Below the pieces are notes generated by a model. It searched no databases. It saw nothing but the letters and a program-made list of their open reading frames with translations, and was not told where the DNA came from. A stretch of DNA of 64,000 nt from Areca catechu (Eukaryota > Streptophyta > Magnoliopsida > Arecales > Arecaceae): the NCBI GenBank assembly GCA_021397845.1, contig CM038044.1:101926942-101990941 (forward strand), in the 5' to 3' direction. How positions within the stretch are numbered: the first letter of the stretch is position 1; the number at the start of each line of letters is the position of its first letter. Positions 22,690 through 33,676 of this stretch are shown here, in pieces. The position numbers were made by a program, and so were the translations under genes.

Positions 22690-23110
22690 AAGGGCATTTG
22701 AGCATCTAAGATAAGGGGAGGAGTTGATAACCTCTCCTTAGCCCAATACCACCACCTACTCATTCGATCCTAAGCCTAATTTTAAAATTTATTAGACTTA
22801 ATTTGCCCTAGTGGGCTAGGGACATCAACAAGTCGGGTCTAGGCTAGTGTTGAGTCAGTTTGTCTAGTTATTCTGTGTGTGCTTTGTACTCAGTGTCTAG
22901 AACGGTGGTTCAGGGATTCTATCCTGAAGGGCTTGTGTGCTGGTCCGCCTACCTGGCCAATCTCTGATTGGTGTTTAGGATTGGCATTTAGGGACCTAAC
23001 ACTCCCCTTACACCTGTCTGGCTGAGTTTCGAGTTACTACAGGCTAGCTTGCCACTCTAATTGGGCATCTAGTTTGGGCTCTAGGTCTAGATATCCCATA
23101 GTCATTTCAG
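22690..23110 (+). promoter_or_regulatory. conserved leader of NAG-1
   Basis: This non-coding leader aligns nearly end to end with 37035-37475 of NAG-2, including blocks such as TTTGCCCTAGTGGGCTAGGG and GTGTCTAGAACGGTGGTT, and more weakly with CHR-1 (5395-5830, minus). The LTRs of these elements are not comparably alike. Confidence 0.85.
22712..22740 (+). promoter_or_regulatory. leader hairpin (NAG-1 copy)
   Basis: TAAGGGGAGG pairs with CCTCTCCTTA (ten pairs, one G-U) around the nine-base loop AGTTGATAA. Confidence 0.7.
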
Positions 23111-23144
23111 TCGAGTCTCATTTGGTGTGTTTGCTTGCATCATC

Positions 23145-24785
23145 ATGTCTACCCGGAATGGAGTACCCTACCAACCTGGTCAAACCCAACCAGATTTAGA
23201 GGCCATGGTTAGAAATCTTACCGAAAGTATGACCAAATTGAGTCAGGATATGAATGAGGATTTTTCCCAGTTTAGAGATCGAGTCCAAGTACTTGAGAAA
23301 CGTAGACATCAAAACTGGACCCCTGATCCAAAATTTAATAGGCCCCAACCTCACCCATGCCAGGAGCCTAGGAGGACCTTATACCGTGATCCCGAGCATA
23401 ACCTTAGGAAGCCTAACCATGATATCTATAGTGTGGATCGTGTCTATGAGAGGTCCTTACAATATTCTAGACCAGTCACTCAACAACCCAATTCTTCTAG
23501 ATCAAACCATTTAGATCCACACCAATGCCCAAGTAAGGTCTCTACTAGCTTGAAACCCAGTGTGACCCAGGTTCCTATATCGCAAGAATGTTGGTTTTGT
23601 GGAGAAAGAGGCCATAAATCTAGTCAGTGCCCATGCATAGGACTGGCTTGTGCACAGCTAAGTGGTAAGAATCCTAAGGATGACATTAATGAGGGAGAAC
23701 CCAAGTCTACCAATGAGGAAGAAAGGTTAGGTATGACAAGCCCAGAATCAGTTGACCCGATTACCACTGACCCGAAACCCATTGAAGATGGCATCGAGGA
23801 AGTATATGATGCTGGCTTGAGTCTAGTTGATGAATATGAGGAGGAAGAACTTGAAGAATGTGACATCGATACTATTGGTTCCTTACCTGAGGAGACCTTG
23901 GAGAGCAACCAAGTGGTAGGACCTAGTTCAGAAATTCAAGAGATTTGTGAGAACCAGGTTCCTTTAGTCAAATACCCCCAGGAAGAACTCATAGTGTTAG
24001 CCCGAGCTATCAGTTCGTATCCTCTAATGACAGTCATTCCCCAAGTACCAATTGAAGATCTTTGCGCTGAACTGTTTAAGTTTGCCCACCCTATGGTAGA
24101 TCCTCTCCTTAGGATGACTGAATCAAGCCTCTTACAATTGGACCTTGTCCCATGCCCAGCCACTAAGGTCTCTCCCGTAATCTCAGTTGAACATCCTTGT
24201 CTTGAGCGGATTGATTCACCCAGTCCTGTAGAAGTCCTTCTTATGGCCTCAGACCCCTTCCTTCGCATGACTGACCTACCCTTCTATAGAGTATACCTTT
24301 CCGCACCCATAGGTCAAATTTCAAGTCTTGAGGTCATCATCCATAGGCACTTCCATGAATCATTCTCTAATCCATTTCTTGAGAAAGTGGATCATTATTT
24401 GCTTAGAGAACAAACCTTAACTGTTGCAATCACATGTCCTAGGCTACTTCTCGAACCATCTCTTGATCCATTCCTGGGAGTAGCAAACTTTTCCTTTCGT
24501 AAGGATGACCAGTTGACACTCATAGATCACCATTCAAACCTTCAGGTCACCACCTTTAGTCAGCAGATAATTCGAGACTCCACCTCATATTTCCTCCCTT
24601 TCTCCAGGACTTCCAATGCTTCTTACACCATCCAAGTATACTTTGTTGAAGTCTTTAGAATGAATCACGTGTCAGAACCTATTAGGTTTGCCACCTACTT
24701 CTGGAAGACCTTATGGCACCTACTAGGCATCCATGATAAGTTTTCATGCTCTGCATGCCATCCTCCGACCCAAGGTCAAACCTAG
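23145..24785 (+). CDS. NAG-1 chimeric gag-integrase-remnant ORF (546 aa)
   Basis: The start at 23145 (MSTRNGVPYQ) is chosen because CHR-1 gag begins MTTMTGTPYQ; an upstream GTG is not needed. Order: an N-terminal helical region (residues 25-60, MVRNLTESMTKLSQDMNEDF), Pro/Arg-rich sequence, a CCHC zinc knuckle at about residue 149 (CWFCGERGHKSSQC), an acidic linker (EEVYDAGLSLVDEYEEEE), about 200 residues with no family I recognise, and an end resembling the gypsy integrase core (IRFATYFWKTLWHLLG, then HPPTQGQT). The capsid core is missing between the Arg-rich part and the knuckle, and PR-RT-RNase H between linker and integrase. The frame is open throughout. It could bind RNA or be incorporated by a helper's gag; that is inference. 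NAG-2 has a homologue. Confidence 0.8.
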   Translation: MSTRNGVPYQPGQTQPDLEAMVRNLTESMTKLSQDMNEDFSQFRDRVQVLEKRRHQNWTPDPKFNRPQPHPCQEPRRTLYRDPEHNLRKPNHDIYSVDRVYERSLQYSRPVTQQPNSSRSNHLDPHQCPSKVSTSLKPSVTQVPISQECWFCGERGHKSSQCPCIGLACAQLSGKNPKDDINEGEPKSTNEEERLGMTSPESVDPITTDPKPIEDGIEEVYDAGLSLVDEYEEEELEECDIDTIGSLPEETLESNQVVGPSSEIQEICENQVPLVKYPQEELIVLARAISSYPLMTVIPQVPIEDLCAELFKFAHPMVDPLLRMTESSLLQLDLVPCPATKVSPVISVEHPCLERIDSPSPVEVLLMASDPFLRMTDLPFYRVYLSAPIGQISSLEVIIHRHFHESFSNPFLEKVDHYLLREQTLTVAITCPRLLLEPSLDPFLGVANFSFRKDDQLTLIDHHSNLQVTTFSQQIIRDSTSYFLPFSRTSNASYTIQVYFVEVFRMNHVSEPIRFATYFWKTLWHLLGIHDKFSCSACHPPTQGQT

Positions 24786-24977
24786 AGAGCCTTAGTTTGT
24801 TAGGTTTAGACCTAGGGTTCCTTTGGAATAAAGTCCATTCTTTAGGAATGCATCATCAGTCGAGTTTAGGACATTGACTCAGATTTTGGTTGAGTGAGAA
24901 TACCAGGAATTGGGATTTGTATTTTGTCCAGGGCTGAAATTGCATTCAATGTTTCGATCGATAGGTCTATAGGCTAG

Positions 24978-25598
24978 AGTCCCTTTGAAATTGTTCATGG
25001 ATACAAGCCTCACACACCACTTGATCTGATTTCACTATTAGCCCACACACACAAGTCTCTTGATGCACTTGCACAGCATATAAAAGACTTGCATAAAGAA
25101 ATTCATGCCAAAATAAATTTAAGTAATGAAACTTATAAGAAGTTGGCTGATTCTCAAAGGCGAGTCAAAACTTTTGTTGAGGAAGACTATGTAATGATTA
25201 GGTTAAGGCCTGAACGATTTCCTCCTAGAACCTTTAGAAAGTTACATGCTAGAGGAGCTGGACCATTTAGAGTGGTGAAGAAAGTAGGATCCAATGCCTA
25301 TGTGCTCGAGTTGCCTCCAGAACTAGGCATTAGCTCCACTTTCAACATTACAGACCTAGTAGAGTATAGAGAGCCAGCTGTGATTCCCAGTGAGCCTTTT
25401 GAACCTAGTCCTGCTCTTAAGAGTGAGCCCAACCCTGTGTGTCCACCAACAAACTGGCCTGTGAGGAAAAAGCAGATTGAAAAGATCCTGGATGATCAGG
25501 TTATCTCTACTCGTAATCGAGGATACCAAAGATACCTGGTCCGCTGGCAAGGAAGGCCAAATTCTGATGACTCTTGGATCTCCCGAGAAGAATTATAA
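24978..25598 (+). pseudogene. NAG-1 integrase C-terminus and chromodomain
   Basis: Open from 24978, just after TAG 24975-24977. It reads the end of the integrase core (SPFEIVHGYKPHTPLDL), the C-terminal DNA-binding region with the GPY/F-type motif (KLHARGAGPFRVVKKVGSNA) and then a chromodomain (QIEKILDDQVISTRNRGYQR, LVRWQGRPNSDDSW, ISREEL) before TAA at 25596. Past the stop, the frame continues with family sequence up to the LTR. Chromodomains of chromoviruses direct insertion to marked chromatin. There is no in-frame ATG near its beginning and the catalytic core is gone, so it is called a remnant, although it is undamaged over 200 codons. Confidence 0.85.
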
Positions 25599-25684
25599 GA
25601 ATTGGACCCAGACCTCTTGGAGAGATACCAGAGCCAACTTGATCTATACTCGACAGGGTCGAGTTCCTCCCACCCCGGGAGAAT

Positions 25685-27303
25685 TGGTGCGGGCACCAGA
25701 CTCAGAAGAAGACTTCAGGGCTCCATCTGGATCTCTGATTGAACTTGCCCGAAGAATTAGAGTTTTCTGGTTTGTAATAAGGGTTGACTTGATCAACTCA
25801 ATTTTAGCTTGAGTCTGTATTCCCCTGCAATTCAATTTTGTTGAGTCATGTTGACTCAATAGTGGTCTAGGACTTCTCCAGGGTGTCACATTTTCTCCCA
25901 AGGCCAAGCAAGTGGGCGCCACACTCCCAACCACACTCCCAGCCACACGCCTGAGTCCAGGGGGCGCCACATCTCCATCCAGTATGCTCTGGTCCCCACA
26001 CCACAAGATAGCAGGTCCCTTCTCTCATGCGCCACTTGAGGAGAAGACAATCTGAGATCCACAATTCAAGGGGGACGGCCAAAGTGTTTCCATAAGAGCC
26101 AAGCTATGAAAAGAAAGGAACAAAGCTTGGGGAGGAAGACTAGGAGGCGCCCAAGTAATTCCAAATAAAACCAGGTATGAAAGGAAGGAAATTTCTCTTG
26201 AAGAGCAAGGTTAGGAGGCGCCCAAATACTTCCAAATAAGACCAAGCATGGAAGGAAAAATATTTTTCTTGAAGAGCAAGGCTAGGAGGCGCCACCCACT
26301 TTCCTTTTGAAGCCACCAATCAACATTTTTGGAACCTCTTGGTTGGCCATATGTGTGGGAATTGATCCTACAAACCTAATTTGAAGATTCACCCTATTAG
26401 TCCCACATGGGAAGATATAAAACCCTGCTCTCTTGTAAAGTCCTATAAATTAAACCCTTCTTATAAATTTGAAAGGTATCTGATGAATGAATCCAATTTA
26501 TGTGTGAGCAAACTCTGTATTTTCTCTTCCGCACTTGCATCCAGGTGTTGAGCTCCATGAGGGAGTAAATCCGGGTTCCCCAGGAACCTTGAGGAGGTGT
26601 GAGATCTCCAACCCTAAAACCCTAGGTTAGCCACTTCACTTCCAAACCCTAGCCGCCCATCCTCCACTTCAATCCACCAAACCCTAGCCTACTCCACCTC
26701 TCACGGCCACTCTCTCCAAGTCAAGGCTGACCTCCATCATCCAGGTCCTGTCCGGATACTTCAGATCCAAAGCAATTCCCAGAGGAAGTCAGATCAGCCT
26801 CCAGGAGAATCCAGACTTCAGCAACATCAGCTTTCAAATTCTTCAATCTGGTAAATCCTTCCTTGAGTATCTGATTCCATAAATTGTTCTTCTTCTTTCC
26901 CAGATCTTGAGTTCAGGAGAAGCCAACTCTGCCAAAACCAGTATTGGAGGATCCATTGTGAAGATATCCGAATCCGAGGATCCAACAATCTGCTCGAGAG
27001 AGTCCTTCCACCAAACTCTGTGAAGATCACTGTCTGGTACTTAACACTTCTCTTTATTTCTGTCCTGTTGAAAGTTCAGAGCGAAACCCTAGGTCTGGGA
27101 GTTTCTCAACCCCCAGCGATCCTTTACTTCTGAACTACTCTGATAACCCAGCTTCTTTAAATTATGCTTTTGATTATTATATAATTTCTTTCAATTTAGT
27201 TTAACTTTCCTTTGAGTCAAAGCCGACTTCTGAAAATACAAAGAAAAAAAAATAATTAGTCTTAATTTACTTCCGCATCGCATCATCTTTTTGTTCTGCT
27301 TCA
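25685..27303 (+). mobile_element. NAG-1 3' LTR
   Basis: TGGTGCGGGCACC to TTCTGCTTCA, preceded by the purine-rich CCCCGGGAGAAT. It aligns with the 5' LTR throughout. Confidence 0.95.
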
Positions 27304-28320
27304 AGGAGTAGCAGGAGGAGCAAAGTCAGGTATAGGAGCATCAAAAGATGGCTGAATAGGTGAGTCTGGCTATGGCTCAGGAATAGGATCTGAAGTGTCC
27401 TCACCAGCCTGTATCTCACCTTCCTCTTCTTGTTCTTCAATATCAGCTGGAGCATCAGATTTCTTCCTCCAGATGCCTTCAAAGAGCAGATATCCCATTC
27501 TTTGTAGAGTTTTAGTTGTGTATATATCAGTATGAAGAAGTGATCTGCTGTCTTTACTAGATAAATCTACATGTGCATCTTGGAAGAACAATGCCAGTAC
27601 CATGCCATATGGCAAACAAGCTTTCACCTTTCTGATTGCTTCCTTCATTTGAGATAACATGATTGCATGAAGATTTATCTTGTCTCCATGAATTAAAAAC
27701 TCCATAAAACATAAATCCCTTTCACTTACCCAGTCAAACCATCCTGTTCTAGGTAAGAAGATTCGATTGATGAAGCTGTGAAGGAGACACATTTCTACTG
27801 ATAAGGAGCTAGCCTTTAAAATGCCAATTTCATTCACTTTTTTCTGTTCCAATACTGTTTGCAGTGCCTTTGCCCTGTCTTTTAAAACTAAGTGTCCAAT
27901 CCCTTCAAAGGGCATTTCCAACATGTTGCCAAGACTTTCTTCATAAATTATAATCCTTTTTCCTTTTACAACATATTCAATATGCTGCTCTCCAAGTCTC
28001 AAATTTTTATAAAATACCCTGACCATGTTTGGATAAGTAAGAATATTTAAAGAACACATATATTGCCAACCTTGGTTTTCAATCAAATCTCCGATAATCA
28101 GCCCTATTTCTTTGTGAAATCCAAATAGAATCCGTCTCCCTATTGTGACGGGTCTCATTCCCAAAAACATTTGCTATCGAAGAGAAGGGGAGCTCGGTTC
28201 TTGAACAGGTTGAGCTAGAATCCGTGAGGAGCTTTCTTCACAGAACTTGGAGCGCCTTTCTTGCAGAGTTTGCTCAGTTTCTTGATGAGGTCTCTTCCCA
28301 ACAGCTTTTCGTGGAGCCAT
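27304..28320 (-). pseudogene. COP-2 third ORF, N-terminal part (Transposase_32-like)
   Basis: Start ATG 28320-28318 (MAPRKAVGKRPHQET). The COP-1 homologue also begins MAPKK. In one frame, with only TAG 28174-28176 and TAG 27370-27372 interrupting it, one reads IGLIIGDLIENQGWQYM, VRVFYKNLRL, LQTVLEQKKVNEIGI, a conserved LSVEMCLLHSFINRI and the family hallmark LPYGMVLALFFQDAHVDLS. An acidic linker (EEQEEEGEIQAGEDTSD) follows, then the NAG-1 insertion. Together with 20033-20614 it makes 533 codons, close to 548 in COP-1. The Pfam family is called 'putative plant transposon protein'; its biochemical function is unknown. Confidence 0.82.
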
Positions 28321-28399
28321 TCCCGCAAAGACACAGTGATCCAAGGTGATTTGGAGGGGAAAGGTTTTTGGATAAGAGGTTTCGGAGGGAAGGAACGAG

Positions 28400-28520
28400 G
28401 AGCCGAATAAAGAAATGCAAAGACAAAACTCTACGGCTCGACTTAAGAAAGAGTAGGCTCGACATCCGAGCCGGCTCGACCAACATGACTTTTGCTCGTG
28501 TCGGCTCGAGCAAAGGGAGC
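28400..28520. repeat. GGCTCGA motif cluster upstream of the COP-2 third ORF
   Basis: Several GGCTCGA and GCCGGCTCGA motifs lie in the spacer between RNase H and the third ORF, like those in the COP-2 LTR array. Confidence 0.6.
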
Positions 28521-28649
28521 ACAAAAAATTGAAGCCTTACTCAAAACCTTTTTCAAAATGAAAAATCATGGATAAAAATAAAATGTGGAGGTTATCTAGA
28601 TAATGTCTCCTTAAGTTTGAGGTAAAATAGGTTAAGGTTTCTAAAGAGG

Positions 28650-29864
28650 GTCACACAAACCTAGTTCACATCTAATCATTGCAAACCTATCATAATTTAA
28701 AGGTTTAGTAAAAATATCAGCAAGTTGGTTTTTAGTTGGCACAAATTTAAGTACAATATCATTGTTCAAAACATGATCTCTTATAAAATGATGCCTAATT
28801 TCAATGTGCTTAGTTCTTGAATGCTGAATAGGATTCTTGGTTAAATTTATAGCACTTGTGTTATCACATTTGATTGGAATTTTAGATTGTGTAACACCAA
28901 AATCTTCTAGCTATTGTTTAATCCAAAGCACTTGAGCACAACAACTACCAGCAGCAACATACTCTGCCTCAGCAATGGATAATGCTACGGAGTTTTGCTT
29001 CTTACAGTGCCATGAGATTAAATTCAATCCTAGAAATTGGCATGTTCCACTAGTGCTCTTTCGATCAATCTTACATCCAGCATAGTCAGCATCCGAGAAA
29101 CCAATTAAATTTAACGAAGATTCTTTAAAATACTAAAGACCTAAATTACTTGTACCTCTTAAATATTTGATAATTCTTTTAACAGCAAGCATGTGCGATT
29201 CCTTAGAATTTGATTGAAAATGAGCATACACACATACACTATATAAGATATCAGGTCTATTAGCAGTAAGATATAACAACGATCCAATCATATCTTGATA
29301 GAGCTTTTGATCGATGTTATAACCATCTTCATTTTTGTCTAGTCTGCAGGTAGGGCTCATAGGTGTGTTAGCCTCTTTGCTTGTCTCCATGCCAAACTTT
29401 TTGATTATTTCGTTGATATGCTTTGCTTGGTTTATGATGATCCCTTCCTTTGTTTGTTTTACTTGTAATTCAAGGAAGTAGTTGAGTTCACCCATAAGGC
29501 TCATTTCAAATTCATCCTGCATCAACTCAACAAATTCTCCATAAAGGTTTTCATTAGTTGTACCAAATATGATATCATCAACAAAAATTTATACAACTAA
29601 CATGTCATTTCCTTTTTCCTTAATGAAAAGAGTTTTGTCAATATTTTCTCTTTTAAAATCATTTACAAGCAAAAATTTGCTAAGTCTATCATACCAGGCC
29701 CTAGGTGCTTGTTTTAAATCATATAATGCTTTATTTAGTTTAAACACATGATTTGGAAAAGCATGATTTTTGAAATCTGGTGGTTGTTCTACAAAAACTT
29801 GTTTAGAAATTAATCCATTTAGAAAAGCACTTTTGACATCCATTTGGAATATTTTAAAATTCAT
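28650..29864 (-). pseudogene. COP-2 reverse transcriptase (C-terminal half) and RNase H
   Basis: RT motifs: FQMDVKSAFLNG, NKALYDLKQAPRAWYDRL, and after stop TAA the catalytic FVDDIIFG (family YVDD), then MGELNYFLELQVKQ and YQDMIGSLLYLTANRPDILY. RNase H follows in the same direction: FSDADYAGCKIDRKSTSG, AEAEYVAAGSCC and TKHIEIRHHFIRDHV. Frames are broken at about 29133, 29580 and 28915 by stops. These give the enzyme that copies the RNA and degrades it; this copy cannot produce a full protein. Confidence 0.92.
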
Positions 29865-29924
29865 GTAGCAATCAAATGCAAGAAGTAATCTAATGGCCTC
29901 AAGTCTTGCTATAGGTGTAAAAGT

Positions 29925-30782
29925 TTAATCAAAGTCTATTCCCTCTTCCTGGTTGTGCCCTTTAGCTTCCAACCTTGCTTTATTTCTTATAACCTTACCA
30001 TTCTCATCTAATTTGTTCCTATAGATCCATTTTGTTCCTATGATGGGATGGTCTAGAGGTCTACTAACAAGAGTCCAAACATTATTCCTTTCAAACTGGT
30101 TTAATTCTTCATACATGACCATCATCCAGTTTGGATCAATTTCAGCTTCTTCTAAACTATGTGGTTCGATTTGTGAAACAAAGGCTAGGTAGTCATGTGC
30201 ATCTCTATGTGCAGACCTAGTCCTAACACCATGAGAAGGATCACCAATAATTAGATCTTTAGGATATGAAGCTACATACCTCCATTCCTTTGGTAAATTA
30301 GTATGATCCTTACTTACCACTTCATTTCCATTTTGTATTGGCTTGTCTTGTATGCTTAGATCTTCCATCTCTTTTTGGAGTATACCTGCATCATTGTCTA
30401 CGCACTCATCTTTTCTAAATGGTGAGGGGTTAGCTTCATCAAAAATAACATGTATTGACTCTTCTACAGTAAGAGTCCTCTTATTAAATACTCTATATGC
30501 TTTGCTGTGCAGTGAATAACCAAGGAATATGGATTCATCATATTTTGCATCAAATTTTTCTAGGTTATCTTTACCATTATTCAACACAAAGCATTTACAC
30601 CCAAAAACATGAAAATAGTTAATATTAGGTTTTCTTCCATTCCAAAGCTCATAGGGGGTTTTCTTTGAAATTGGGCGTATTAAAACACGGTTCAATATGT
30701 ACCAGGCAGTGTTCACTGCTTCTGCCCAAAAGTACCTTGGAAGATTGCCTTCACACAACATAGTTCGGGCCATTTCTTTCAA
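29925..30782 (-). pseudogene. COP-2 integrase C-terminal part and start of RT
   Basis: One frame of 285 codons. The integrase end reads MARTMLCEGNLPRYFWAEAV and TPYELWNGRKPNINYFHVFG, followed by the variable linker, then the copia RT opening (IIGTKWIYRNKLDENGKV, NKARLEAKGHNQEEGIDFD). A stop TAA at 29925-29927 separates it from the remaining RT. Confidence 0.92.
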
Positions 30783-31720
30783 AGTCCTATTCTTTCTCTC
30801 TACAATACCATTTTGTTGTGGTGTTCTAGGAGTGGAGAAGTTGTGATCAATGCCATGCTCAGTGAAATATTCATCAAAAAATTGATTTTGAAATTTACTC
30901 TCGTGATCACTTCTTATAGAAATAATAGAAATAATTTTCTCATTTGAAACCTTTTTGTGAAATTTTCAAAATTCATTAAAGGTTTCATCTTTATGTGCGA
31001 TAAATAATATCCATGTGAATCTAGAAAAGTCATCTATAATCACAAGATCATATTTCATACCACCTAGGTATGTGGTCCTAGTTGGTCCAAATAAGTCCAT
31101 GTGAAGTAGCTCAAGGGGTCTAGTAGTTGAAATTATATTTTTCGATTTAAAATTCTTCCTAGTTTGTTTGCCTAATTGACAAGCATCACATACATAATCA
31201 AGATCTACTTTAAAATGTGGCAAACCTTTAACTAGATTCTTTGAAATTAATTTGGTAATAGTATGCATGCTAGCATAACCTAATCATATATGCCAAAGTA
31301 AACAAGACTCCTTGGTCTTAGCATTCATTGCTACTAGACTGGAACTACTAGTCATGGCTAGATCATTTAAATCTATCATATAGAAATTTCTAAGTGTATG
31401 ACCAATGAATTTATTGCTTGGGTCAAGAGAGTTAGTTACAATACACATAGATGATTCAAAGACAACATTGAAGCCTTTATCACAAAGTTGACTAATTCTT
31501 AACATATTATGCTTCAATTTATCTACTAGCAATACATCTTCAATAAAAGTACAGGAGATTATCTTGATCTTACCGATTCTGATGATTTTTTCCTTACCAT
31601 TATCACCGAAAGTAACCGATCCTTCTTTCATTTGTAAGGTAATAAACTGATCTTTATCACCGGTCATATGCCTTGAATAGCTGCTGTCTAGATACTATCA
31701 TTTCTTAGCATTCAGTGCTG
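30783..31720 (-). pseudogene. COP-2 protease end, pre-integrase and integrase core
   Basis: The protease active-site region reads YLDSSYSRHMTGD just upstream of 31667. Pre-integrase: VLLVDKLKHNMLRISQLCDK. The zinc finger has WH, then LGYAS (family LGHAS, so one metal-binding His is lost), then CDACQLGKQ. Integrase core: LLHMDLFGPTR (first Asp), VIIDDFSRFTWILF, IRSDHESKFQNQ (second Asp) and TPQQNGIVERKNRTL (Glu). TGA stops at about 31284 and 30966 interrupt it. The catalytic triad is present but the ORF is not open. Confidence 0.9.
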
Positions 31721-32350
31721 CAAGACAATCCTACAAAATAATCAAGGAGTGGTTTTAGGTACCCAAGCTAACTTAGATCCTTTCGGGTTAGCAAAATTGG
31801 TTTCTTTTGGAATCCAAACAGTTCTGAATTTCATTGCACCAATCTTAGAATTTTTCAAAGAGTTGCATTGGTAAAATTTATGCCCAAATCTATGATATGC
31901 ATGGTAAATAATTTTATTATTTTTAAACGATGTATGCTTTGAAGCTTTAATAGATGCAGAAATGGATGTGTTTGGCTTGAAAGATTTTTGAACAGAAATC
32001 TTAGGAATGTACTTTATGTCTTTTGAAACATAATTTGAAGGAAATGAACCAAAAGCTTTTTGAGATTTAATGTTTGAAGCTAAAGATTTTGAAGATACAA
32101 ATTTTGTTGCTGAAATTCCTTTCGCATTTAAAGCATTAAATCCAATTCCAGCTTTGCTTTTTGAATCTCTTTGTTATTTTAGAATTAGCTCAAGCTTATT
32201 AGAACTCAAAGTAAGTTTTTCTACGAGAGGCTTAAGCTTTTCAACCTCCTTCTTTAAATCATTATTTTCGGCAACTAAAGCTTTGTTTGTCTCAATTAAA
32301 ACACTCTTCTCAGTTTTCAAAGATGTAACATTATCAGAACAAATATTTAA
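31721..32350 (-). pseudogene. COP-2 gag-pol junction and early protease region, decayed
   Basis: This stretch must hold the end of gag and the start of pol by position. On the minus strand it is rich in Lys, Asn and Phe codons. I cannot place clear motifs, apart from a region ending in family-like NPKGSKLAWVPKTT near 31745. Confidence 0.45.
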
Positions 32351-33631
32351 TTATTTTTGCAAAATATTACTCTTTTCTAAAATTTCATCATTGTCTTTTA
32401 GCAATAAATCATTTTGTTTCTTCAAGGATTTAATTTTAACCCCAGCTTTCTTGAATTTAGCAAGCAAATCATGAAAAGTAGAATTCAATTCATCATAAGT
32501 AAATTTAGTTTGAAGCTTAGGGGATGATACCTCATTCTCAAGACCCATTGAATAGAAGTTCGTGGTTTTTGTGGTCTCTTCTTCTTCAGTAAATGTGGAT
32601 GCTTTGCTGTCGCTCCACGTCGCTACCATAGCTTTATTTTTCTTTTTCTTGATGCTCTTTTTCAGCAAAGGACAATCTGGTCGAATGTGCCCTGGTTTCT
32701 TGCATTCATAGCATACGGGCACTTCTTTTTCCTTCTCTTTTTTCTTATCCCTTTCCTTGCTGTATTCTTTGTTTGTGTGGAATTTCCTATAGTTTCATCC
32801 TTTCCTTCTTTCCAAAAACCTTTTGAACCTCCTAACGACCATAGCAACATCTTCATCTTCCATGTCGTTTTTAGTGGAGGAGTATTCTTCTTCTGATTCA
32901 TCATCATCCTTTCTTGAATCCATTGTAGCTTTGAAGGCAATAGATTTTTTCTTCTTTTGATCATCCTCAGTTCTGTGTTGCATTGTCAATTCATGAGTGA
33001 TGAGAGATCCTAGCAGTTCATCCAGCAGTAAAGTATTCAGATTTTTCGCTTCTTGGATGGCGGTCACTTTTGTATCCCATTTGTCTGGAAGAGATCTTAA
33101 AATCTTCTATACAAGGTCAGCATTAGAATATACCCTGCCAAGACTTTTTAAGCCGTTAATAATATCAGTGAAGCATGAAAACATGGCAGAGATTATTTCA
33201 TTAGGATCCATTTTAAATAATTCGTAACTATGTACAAGAAGATTAATTTTTGAGAACTTCACTTGGAAAGTTCCTTCATGGGTCACCTCAAGTTTATCCT
33301 AAATTTCCTTTGCAGAAGAGCAAATGGAAATTCGATTAAACTTATCACTGTCCAAAGCATAATATAGCAAATTCATTGCTTTGGCATTTAACTCACCCAT
33401 TTTCATGTCGTGTTCATCCCAATCCTCTTCAGGTTTTAGAATGTCCACTCCATCAATTTTAACCATGGAGATATATGGACCCTTCAAAATGACCTTCCAT
33501 AACTGAAAATCAACTGCTTGAATATAAATTTTCATCCTAGCTTTCCAGTATGCATAACTGGTGCCTGTAAAGAGTGGAGGTCTATTGGTTGATTGGCCTT
33601 CGGCCAAGGACGTACTCATTGGATGAGCCAT
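32351..33631 (-). pseudogene. COP-2 gag
   Basis: Start ATG 33631 (MAHPMSTSLAEGQST), about 30 bases from the primer-binding site, as is usual in copia elements. Family features: PPLFTGTSYAYWKARMKIYI, EDWDEHDMKMGELNAKAMNL, LLYYALDSDKFNRIS (to 33299, where a stop falls), then KVTAIQEAKNLNTLLLDELL, a Lys-rich stretch, and a CCHC knuckle (CYECKKPGHIRPDC) in a third frame near 32710, followed by a coiled-coil-like tail. At least one frameshift (about 32800) and several stops break it. Confidence 0.9.
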
Positions 33632-33662
33632 CAATCTTTACTCTAATGTATTCAGAGACTCT

Positions 33663-33673
33663 GCTCTGATACC
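33663..33673 (-). other. COP-2 primer-binding site
   Basis: Minus strand GGTATCAGAGC, matching initiator tRNA-Met except the first base of the usual TGG. It lies three bases from the LTR. Confidence 0.85.
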
Positions 33674-33676
33674 GGT

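Larger units (their letters stand above)
20620..27303 (+). mobile_element. NAG-1: non-autonomous Ty3/gypsy element, TSD AGGAG
   Basis: 5' LTR 20620-22239, 3' LTR 25685-27303, perfect TSD AGGAG at 20615-20619 and 27304-27308. Inside are the primer-binding site (22243-22254), a conserved leader, one long ORF (23145-24785) and a second frame with the integrase C-terminus and chromodomain (24978-25598). The gag core, protease, RT, RNase H and most of the integrase core are absent. The LTRs differ at roughly 2.5-3% of positions by my reading, so the insertion is fairly young. It landed in the third ORF of COP-2. Confidence 0.95.
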
